The notes beneath the pieces were generated by a model that saw nothing but the letters and a program-made list of their open reading frames with translations, was not told the origin of the DNA and made no database searches. A program made the translations under genes and the position numbers. Shown piece by piece: positions 27,328 to 35,100 of a DNA stretch of 64,000 nucleotides (positions within the stretch are counted from its first letter, which is position 1; every line of letters starts with the position of its first letter). The stretch is from Microbacteriaceae bacterium (GTDB taxonomy: Bacteria; Actinomycetota; Actinomycetes; Actinomycetales; Microbacteriaceae), in the NCBI GenBank assembly GCA_025464975.1, contig JAODMT010000009.1, positions 1-64,000 on the forward strand, written 5' to 3'.

Positions 27328-29724
27328 TTAACGCCGTCGCGTGAACAGACTCTTGACACTATAACCACGGAGAGATCGCAATGAGATGGCAGCCCTGAGC
27401 TTCTCTCGCCGGGAGCGTCCGGCGCCGAGCGACACCCGCAGGTCGTGAACCGCGCGCCACACCTGATCGGCTTCGTCGCTGTGCGGCTCGGTCGGTGCGA
27501 ACGCAGCACGGTCGGCAACCGCGGCGAGGACGAGCGGCCGGCTGCCGCCAACGGTCGCCGCGACCTCCGTGCGAGTTGGATGCGGCGGCGGGATGAACCC
27601 GTGATCCAACACGGCGTCTTCGAATTCACGCCAACCACCGCTGATGCGCTGAGCCGCGCTCGAGGCATACTTGCGTCGTCTGCGCCGCTGAAGCTTTGCG
27701 ACCACGATTGCAAGGAATGGGGCCAGCACTATGGCGACGCCGAGTGCCACGAATCCGGCGACGCGGAGAGCAGCGAGGATGATCGCAACGACCGGGTCGG
27801 GTGCGTGGGAGGTGTCCTTGGTCGTGCCGGGAGGAAGCTGCGAGGCAGGAGTCTGAGGCTGCTGTTGCGGTGGTTGCACCGGGGACTGTGGGCGGGTGAC
27901 GGTGATCGGTTTCTGCGGCTGCGCCTGCGGGATCGGTCGAATCGCCGGCGTCGGATCGATGGTCACCCATCCGTATTGACTCGTGTCGACCTCGATCCAC
28001 GCGGAAATGTCTGAGCCACGCACTTCGGTGGTGCCGCCCGAATGGACCGAGCCGGGGGCGAAGCCAAACACGACGCGGGACGGGAACCCGAGCTGCCGTG
28101 CCATGATCGCGGCGGTCACGGCGAATTGCTCCTGGTCTCCGATCATCCGCTGATCGGTGAGCAGCTGGGTGATCCGGTCCGCGGAATGGCCGGATCGACT
28201 CAACGGCTCGTCGGGCGAAACCCCGTGACTGACGTACCCCGTTGTCTTGATCGCCGCGATCATCGCCTGGAGCTTTGCCCCAGGCGTCGTGGCCGATTTC
28301 ACCCAATCGTTCAGCGTTGAGGAGAGGCCGTCCGGCACAACGGGCATCGGCGGCACGGGCGCCAAGCCAGGGCGAAGCGCATCGAGTTGGCCTTGTCCCG
28401 GCTGCCGCGGCACGACGGCGCTGAGGGTGTACGAGTCGCCGGCCGCGACAGGGCGAACCACGGCGGCGGTGCCGCTCTCGTTGTTGTAGAAGAACGAGTC
28501 CCGCAGGGCCGCCGCATCGGCACCGCCGAAGCTCACGGCGGTGAGCTTTCCGATGGTCGGAAGCCACACTCCGGCGTAGTGGTCAACGGTGATCTTCACG
28601 GTGACGGGGCTGCCACGAACGGCGGATTGGTCGTAGGTGTATGGCACCCGGGTGAACGAGCCGGATTCGCTCGTCACGAGGGAATCGCCGACCGAGAACA
28701 CAATCCCGTCGTACGTGTCGAGGGTCGCGATCCGGATGCGGCCGCCGGAAGGCAGCCCGGTTACTGAGAGCATCGCGCTGTCGGCCTGCGTGGGCTCCTC
28801 GTACCGACGGAAGCCGCTTAGTGGGCTCGGGTACTGGCGTGGATCGAAGGGCTGTACCACTGCCTGACGCAACACGTGTCGCTGTGCGGTCGGCGGAAGT
28901 GCGAGGGTGGCCGCCACGGCGCTGCCGCCGACAAGCACGACGATGAGAATGGCGCCCACAATGGTGCGGAAGCCCGCGGAGCTGGGACGGCTCGCCGCCC
29001 CGGCCGGGTCGAGGACCACCCCGGACAGGAGCCGGATGGATGCCCGCCGACGGTACCAGCGTCTCCAGACCAGCCAGCCAAGCGCCGACGCGAGCAAGCC
29101 GAGGGACAGCTCGAGCGGAAAGGTCGCCGTGTCCGGGCCAAACCCGATTGCGGCGACGAACAGGGTGATCGGTGCGATAACGCCGAGCTCGCCGACGCGA
29201 GCGCGAAGCCCGACCGACAGTCCGATCACCGTCGTGGCAAGCACGAGCAAGAATGCCGGCACAAGCAACGACTGGTAGGAGCCGACCGGAAGGGTAACGG
29301 TGAGCAACTCCTTCCACGCGAGGGCGGTGGCTTTCAAGAGTTCAATCTCCCCCGCAAGCGTCGGGAACACCACGTTCGTGGCTTCAGCGGGCACCGCGAG
29401 CGGCACACCGAGAACGAGATAGAGCCCGATGGTTGCGAGACACACGGTCAGTGACGACCAGCGAAAGAGTGCGCCGATCGTCGCCACGAGCGACCCCGTG
29501 ATGATGCTCACCCCGACGAGCACGATGAGCTGCACGCTCTGGTAGATGGGCCACAGCGCCGCGGCAGCGACCGAGGTCGTGAGCCAGAGGAAAGCCGTCG
29601 TCAACGCGAACAGCCCGAGCGGGAGCCGCCTCGGCACGCCGCCGACGACGCCCGGCCGGCGAACGGCCGGCCGCACGACCTTGCGCTCACGGGAAACGCT
29701 GTTCGCTCCGAGGTCGGCGCTCAT
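27328..29724 (-). CDS. Transglutaminase-like membrane protein (TgpA type), probable pseudoenzyme
   Basis: 798 residues. Several N-terminal membrane helices span about 25-240. A large extracytoplasmic region follows, with a transglutaminase-core domain near 500-600, a C-terminal helix near 690-720, and a cytoplasmic tail with RRRRRK. The start is ATG 29724, overlapping the DUF58 stop by four bases. In active family members the triad is Cys in GxCxxFA, His in HAWVEV and Asp in DPTP. Here the corresponding residues are Gln531 (GDQEQFA), Ser574 (SAWIEV) and Asp590 (IDPTP), so the thiol and the base are both missing. The fold is retained, which suggests a binding or scaffold role. The gene sits in the DUF58-MoxR context usual for TgpA. 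Confidence 0.88.
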   Translation of the reverse strand: MSADLGANSVSRERKVVRPAVRRPGVVGGVPRRLPLGLFALTTAFLWLTTSVAAAALWPIYQSVQLIVLVGVSIITGSLVATIGALFRWSSLTVCLATIGLYLVLGVPLAVPAEATNVVFPTLAGEIELLKATALAWKELLTVTLPVGSYQSLLVPAFLLVLATTVIGLSVGLRARVGELGVIAPITLFVAAIGFGPDTATFPLELSLGLLASALGWLVWRRWYRRRASIRLLSGVVLDPAGAASRPSSAGFRTIVGAILIVVLVGGSAVAATLALPPTAQRHVLRQAVVQPFDPRQYPSPLSGFRRYEEPTQADSAMLSVTGLPSGGRIRIATLDTYDGIVFSVGDSLVTSESGSFTRVPYTYDQSAVRGSPVTVKITVDHYAGVWLPTIGKLTAVSFGGADAAALRDSFFYNNESGTAAVVRPVAAGDSYTLSAVVPRQPGQGQLDALRPGLAPVPPMPVVPDGLSSTLNDWVKSATTPGAKLQAMIAAIKTTGYVSHGVSPDEPLSRSGHSADRITQLLTDQRMIGDQEQFAVTAAIMARQLGFPSRVVFGFAPGSVHSGGTTEVRGSDISAWIEVDTSQYGWVTIDPTPAIRPIPQAQPQKPITVTRPQSPVQPPQQQPQTPASQLPPGTTKDTSHAPDPVVAIILAALRVAGFVALGVAIVLAPFLAIVVAKLQRRRRRKYASSAAQRISGGWREFEDAVLDHGFIPPPHPTRTEVAATVGGSRPLVLAAVADRAAFAPTEPHSDEADQVWRAVHDLRVSLGAGRSRREKLRAAISLRSLRGYSVKSLFTRRR

Positions 29725-31124
29725 GCCGCCGCCGCGCGGGCGAGGGACTTTTGCAAGTCCTCGAGAAAGCCGATAGTGAGTACGCTGAGCCCGGCCAGCC
29801 GGCGAAGGCCCGGGATGGTTTCCGGGTCGCACACGACGGCGACCACCTCGACACCGGGAGGAAACTTGGCCGAGGCCGCCCGAAGCTCGGTCGCCGTCAC
29901 GAGGGATCCGCAGACCAGGAAGGCAACCGAGATGCCGGCAACCTCGTCGGCCGCAACCCGCGCGACATCCGCGATCCCAAGGGCCGATTCGGCCAGCTGA
30001 ACGACGGCGAGGTCGTCGAGCAGGCGAGCGCGGGTGAGCGTGTCGAGGTGCTTGACCGCGAGAACCTTTCGTTTCGCGAACTCGGGGGTCTTCTCGCTGA
30101 CGACAACCGAGACGTTCCGCGCGTCCCGGATGGCTCGCGCCCCGAGAGACCCGGTTACGCTGACCGCCATCTCGAACTCTTCGTCGGTGGCGTAGTTGGA
30201 GCCGGCAAGGCTGAGGGCGATCACGAGATGACTTCGGCGGGTCTCCTCGAACTGGCGCACCATGTGGGTGCCCGTCTTTGCAGTGCTCTTCCAGTGGATG
30301 TAGCGCCGCTCGTCTCCGCGCACATACTCGCGCAGCGCGTGAAAGGAGACGTCGCTGTTAGACAGGTCACGGGTCGGGTTGCCCTCGAGGTCGCGAATGA
30401 ATCCCGTACTCGTCGAGGGGATGGCGATCGTGCGGGGGTGCACGAACAGCTCCTTCGAGTCGGTCCAGACCAGCTCGCGGCGGACGAGGCCGACGAGGTC
30501 GGCTTTCACCGTTCGCGCCGGCCCGATCGACAGGATGCCACGGTGTGTGGTCGGCACGGGAAACTCGTGCCGGAACCCGGCGCCGCGCGCGAGCCCGGGC
30601 ATCACGATCTCCGCGAGACCGCGGCCGACCGGCACCTCGACCGTCACCCCGACGAGTCGCCGTCGAGTGGGGTTCGTGACCACGATCGCGCCGTGAGCCG
30701 GTTCACCGACGACGACCCTGGAGTGCGGAACGCTCAGTTCGATGGCGAATGGGTTTCGCCCGATGAGGGAGACGCCGGCGACGACGATGAGTGCCGAACC
30801 GGCGTAGGCGACAGCGACAAGCTCGACCCAGCCGAGCCGGTAGCCGAGAGCGAAGGCCAGGGGAACGGCAATGAGCATGACCCAGCCGAGAGGGGTCACC
30901 ACCGTTGATATCCGCCGCAGAACAGCGGCGACGAGCCGGCCGAGTGCGCGGACGACGCGCACAAGGGTGATGGTCACCTCCGCGAACGCCCCGGTCCGAT
31001 CTCCGACAATCCGAGTTCGGACGTTGGTGAGGCCGACGCTCGGCGTCGAATTGGCGGTCTCGGAGAGCGACGTCGGTGCGGCCGCGCTCGTCCGGGCGGC
31101 GCTGCTCCCGGCGGGGGCCCTCAC
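29721..31124 (-). CDS. DUF58 domain-containing membrane protein
   Basis: 467 residues. GTG 31124 overlaps the MoxR stop by four bases (GTGA). Two membrane helices lie near 75-115 (WVMLIAVPLAFALGY and VAYAGSALIVVAGVSLIG). The DUF58 signature is LREYVRGDERRYIHWKSTAKTGTHMVRQFEE, followed by a von Willebrand A-like region (SHLVIALSLAG). DUF58 proteins are regularly encoded with MoxR AAA ATPases and TgpA-like transglutaminases and are thought to act with them in envelope functions, although the exact role is unproven. It is coupled on both sides by start-stop overlaps. Confidence 0.9.
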   Translation of the reverse strand: MRAPAGSSAARTSAAAPTSLSETANSTPSVGLTNVRTRIVGDRTGAFAEVTITLVRVVRALGRLVAAVLRRISTVVTPLGWVMLIAVPLAFALGYRLGWVELVAVAYAGSALIVVAGVSLIGRNPFAIELSVPHSRVVVGEPAHGAIVVTNPTRRRLVGVTVEVPVGRGLAEIVMPGLARGAGFRHEFPVPTTHRGILSIGPARTVKADLVGLVRRELVWTDSKELFVHPRTIAIPSTSTGFIRDLEGNPTRDLSNSDVSFHALREYVRGDERRYIHWKSTAKTGTHMVRQFEETRRSHLVIALSLAGSNYATDEEFEMAVSVTGSLGARAIRDARNVSVVVSEKTPEFAKRKVLAVKHLDTLTRARLLDDLAVVQLAESALGIADVARVAADEVAGISVAFLVCGSLVTATELRAASAKFPPGVEVVAVVCDPETIPGLRRLAGLSVLTIGFLEDLQKSLARAAAA

Positions 31125-32092
31125 ACCGCCTGCCGGTCGTTCGGCGGAGGCGTCTGGATGAGGAGCTGGCTGATGATGCTTGAGGAGGTCACACCGTCGA
31201 ACTCGGCCTCGGGATCAAGCACGAGCCGGTGCGCCAGCACCGGCTCAGCAAGCGCCTTGATGTCGTCGGGGATGACATAGTGGCGAGCGTTTGCCGCGGC
31301 GAGCGTCTTCGCGGTGCGGACCAGAGCGAGGGCGCCGCGAACGCTCGCGCCGAGCCGCACCTCCGGAGCCGACCTGGTCGCCTCGACGAGGCGGGACACG
31401 TAGTCGTTGATGCTTGCATCGACGTGCACCGTTCGCGCCAGGGCCGCCATCTCGATGATCACCCGGTCCGTCGCGATGGCCGGAAGAATCGTGTCGTGGG
31501 CCCTGATTCCGGCGCCTTCGAGGATGCGCACCGTTGAGGCGTGGTCGGGGTAGCCAATGGATGTCTTGATCAGGAATCGGTCCAGTTGCGCCTCCGGGAG
31601 GCGATAGGTGCCGGCCTGTTCGATCGGGTTCTGGGTCGCGATCACCATGAAGGGGCTTCCCACCGGATGGGAGATGCCGTCCACCGTGACCCGGGACTCC
31701 TCCATCACCTCGAGGAGCGCCGCCTGGGTCTTCGGGCTGGCACGGTTGATCTCGTCCGCAAGAACGATGTTCGCGAATACCGGCCCGCGGTGGAATTCGA
31801 AACTGCCGATGCCCTGGTCGTAGATGCTCACGCCGGTGATGTCCCCGGGCAGCAGATCCGGGGTGAACTGGATGCGGGTCGTTGAGCCCTGCACGCTCTG
31901 CGCCATCGCCCGAGCGAGCGAAGTCTTTCCGGTTCCGGGAAAGTCTTCGAGCAGCAGGTGGCCATCGCTCAGAAGGGCCGTGAATGACAGCTTGATGACA
32001 AACGTCTTTCCGAGGAGCACCTGGTCGACATTCGCGACGAGGCGATTGAATACCTCGGAGAACCAGGTTGCCTGCTCCGGTGTCATTGTCAT
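31121..32092 (-). CDS. MoxR family AAA+ ATPase
   Basis: Chaperone-type AAA+ ATPase of 323 residues. Walker A is FPGTGKTSLARAMA, Walker B VLADEINRASPKTQAALLEVMEE, sensor 1 FMVIATQNPIEQAGTYRLPEAQLDRF. The C-terminal lid domain is VRLGASVRGALALVRTAKTLAA. These ATPases usually pair with a von Willebrand A/DUF58 partner, here the next gene, overlapping by four bases. The start is ATG 32092, with GAGAGG upstream; an ATG at 32086 is also possible. The gap to the large upstream gene is 58 bp. Confidence 0.94.
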   Translation of the reverse strand: MTMTPEQATWFSEVFNRLVANVDQVLLGKTFVIKLSFTALLSDGHLLLEDFPGTGKTSLARAMAQSVQGSTTRIQFTPDLLPGDITGVSIYDQGIGSFEFHRGPVFANIVLADEINRASPKTQAALLEVMEESRVTVDGISHPVGSPFMVIATQNPIEQAGTYRLPEAQLDRFLIKTSIGYPDHASTVRILEGAGIRAHDTILPAIATDRVIIEMAALARTVHVDASINDYVSRLVEATRSAPEVRLGASVRGALALVRTAKTLAAANARHYVIPDDIKALAEPVLAHRLVLDPEAEFDGVTSSSIISQLLIQTPPPNDRQAV

Positions 32093-32150
32093 TCAGGTGC
32101 CTCTCGTGTCGGACTCGTCGGCCGTGGGTTGGTGGACAGTACTAGCAGCG

Positions 32151-35100
32151 TCATTGCACGTTGCCGGCGGCGTCATACCGGATGTCGTACGAGTGCCCGC
32201 CATTGGCGAAGACTCTGATGGTGAGGGTGGGACTGGCCGTCCCGACCGGAACCTGACAGCTTCCACCCTGCGTCGTGTCCGCCTTCAGGAAGACCTGGTT
32301 GGGCGCGGCGCAATCGTATTCGATTTCTTGGTACGTTCCGGATGGCCAGGTCGGCCACGTGAACGTGCCGGCCGAAACGAGACCGTCGGTTGTCGGGGAG
32401 TAGCTAACCGAACCAACTCTCGGGTCGACCGGGGTGCCGACTTCGAATGAGGCTGACCACTGGGACTGGCACACCGGGCCACCGTTACCGACCGTGCGGC
32501 ACGCTCGAACCTGCACGGAGACGTCCTGCCCGTACTGCTGCCCCTCGGCGGTGAGCAGACCGCCGAAAGCGATCGGACCGTATTGGGTCGACGGCACGGA
32601 CGCGCCAGACAACCGATAGTAGAACGTGTACTCACTGCCGAGACTCGTGCCGCCGATGGAGGCTCCGGTGAGCTGGAAGTCGAAGGTTTGCCCGTTTTGC
32701 GTCGGGCCGGTCGTCGTGACCGCGGTGACGACGCCGGGGCTGGTTCTGGCCACCACCGCCGAACTCGGAGTGCAGCCGATGCTGTTGCGGGCGAAGACCA
32801 GCACCGAATAGCTCGAATCGCTCGCGAGGCCGGAGAATGCCGCCGAGGTTGCGGTGCCCACGGATTGAGCCGTCGCCCCCGGCGGTTCGGGAGTGTCGCA
32901 GGTCGGCTGGGCGCCCGTGTAGGCGACAGCGGTGTACCCGGAGATGTCCCGACCGTTGCCCGTGAATGCCCCAGCCCACGAGGTCGCGATGGTGCTGTCC
33001 GTGGCGGTGGCCGTCGGCGTCCCCACGGCAAGCGGCTTCCCCGCCGGTGTTGCGCTGGTCTCGGAGGAGTTCCAGGAGGCGAGGGTGGCGAGGGCCGAAT
33101 TCCGCGCGCTGACCGTGACCGGAATGGCCTGCCCGTTGGTGAGTCCGAGCACGGACGTGCTGCACGTGCCGTCGACGCACTTCGAGGGATCGACGTCGAC
33201 ACTGGTCGACCCGGCGGTCACCCGGTACTCGGTGACGGCGCTTCCGCCGGAGGGCACGGACACTGCCTGCCAGAAGATCTTCAGGCCGCCGTCGAGGGGT
33301 GTCGCACCCAGCCCGGCCGGTGCCGGCGGGATGATGTCGGACCACACGGTGGGACCGAGTCTCGTCGGGTCGGACTGACCGATGCTGTTCTTCGCCACCA
33401 CCCTCAGATGCACCCCGTTGTCCGGCCCATTCCCGGCCGTGGCGAGGTCGCATACCGTCGCCCCGCAGGATGTGGTCGACAGCGGGTCGCCGGCGGCCGA
33501 GGTCATGACAACGTCGTAACCGGTGATCGGCGAGTTATTCGACGAACCAGGGCTCCAGCGGAGGGTCAGCGTCCGGTCTCCGAACGAACTGACCGACAGC
33601 GCGGTGACCGGATCCGGTCGGTCCTGCACCGACACGGTCACCGAGCCCCACACGTACCGGTCGGGGTCACCGGTAGCGTCGGCGACCTCGTACTGAAGGC
33701 TGGTATCTGTCGGTTGGGCGGTGGGTGACACGCTGACGGTGAGCTTCTGATTGTCGGCACTCGGGGTGATGGTCACACCGTTCGGGGTCGATCCGCCGTC
33801 GAGGCCCCGGATGGCGATGACCTTGAGAGGCCTGCCGGGGAACGGATTGGTAGCCTCGTCGTTCGCCAGCACGTCCACCGTCGTCGACTGGCCACGGGGC
33901 ACCACGACGGAGTCCGGTGCCGGTCTCGCGAGCGGTCGGCTCGAGGCGACAACATTGAGCCGGATCTGGCCCGATTGGCCAGAGGTCAGGGCGTCCTTGA
34001 CCCCGAGCACGATGGCTGTGGTGGAGTTCTTCGGCGCGTTCTCGTTCGCTCTCAGACTCAGGATGTGCCCGGTGAGGGTGTAACTGAACCCCGTTGGCAA
34101 GGGGGTGAGCACCGTGTAGGAGAGCTCGCCGACATCCTTGGGGTATGGATAATTGGTGAGCCTCAGGAGGTCTATGTCGCGCGAACTACCCGGCTCGAAG
34201 TCGATGTCCCCTCCGACAAAGAGCGGCGGCTGATTCTGGCGTGGCGTCACCTGGATCGGGAGAACGAGGGTCGCCTTTCGGCCGTTGGGGTCGCTCGCCG
34301 ACGTGCCATCGGTCACCTCGAACGAGATTGAGGCCGGCCCGAAATACTTATCGGCCGAGGTGAACCGAAGGGTGTGGTCGCCCGACACCAGACTCGCCCC
34401 GTTCGAGTGGGTCGCCTGTACGCTCGCGGCCGAGGTGAGTCGCACTTGCTTGCCGCCGATGGCGAGCACGTAGTCATTGAGATTGATGGTCAGTTGCGAC
34501 TCGCTTGCGACGGTCAGCGGCGGGGCGTCCCGATTGAGCTGAGGAAGGGCATCGTCGAGGCCGGGAACCCAGACGAACCCGTAGGAGACCACGTTGGGGT
34601 CAGCGGGGTGCGCAACCGCGAACGGGATGATCTGGCTCTTGTTCCGCACGGTGACGTGGATTCGCTTGTTCGACAGGACGTGCGCCTGCGAGGAGTACGA
34701 GGGAAGAACGGAGACGTCGAGCTGGCTCGCGTCACCGTCGGCGAAAAACACGTTTTTCAGCACGTTGACATCGAGCGTCGATCGTCCAAGCACGTCCGAA
34801 AGGGTCAGCACCGTGTCGCTGACAACGGGATAGGCCCGAGGAGCGTCCGCTCGCACGTCGACCGTGATGAACGCGGAGCTCGCCCCGCCGAATTCGTTCT
34901 GCACCGTGTAGACGAGCCCGTACCGACCGGCCTGTCGCGGAGGGGTGACCCTGACGATGTCGCCCCGGATTGAGGCGACGATGTTTTTCGCGTTGGGCTG
35001 CACCTTGGTGATGGTGAGCTTTCCGCCGTCGGGATTCGAATCGTTGGCGAGGACCTGCACCGACACGGTGCCGCCGGGACGCACGGCGACCTCGTCGGGC

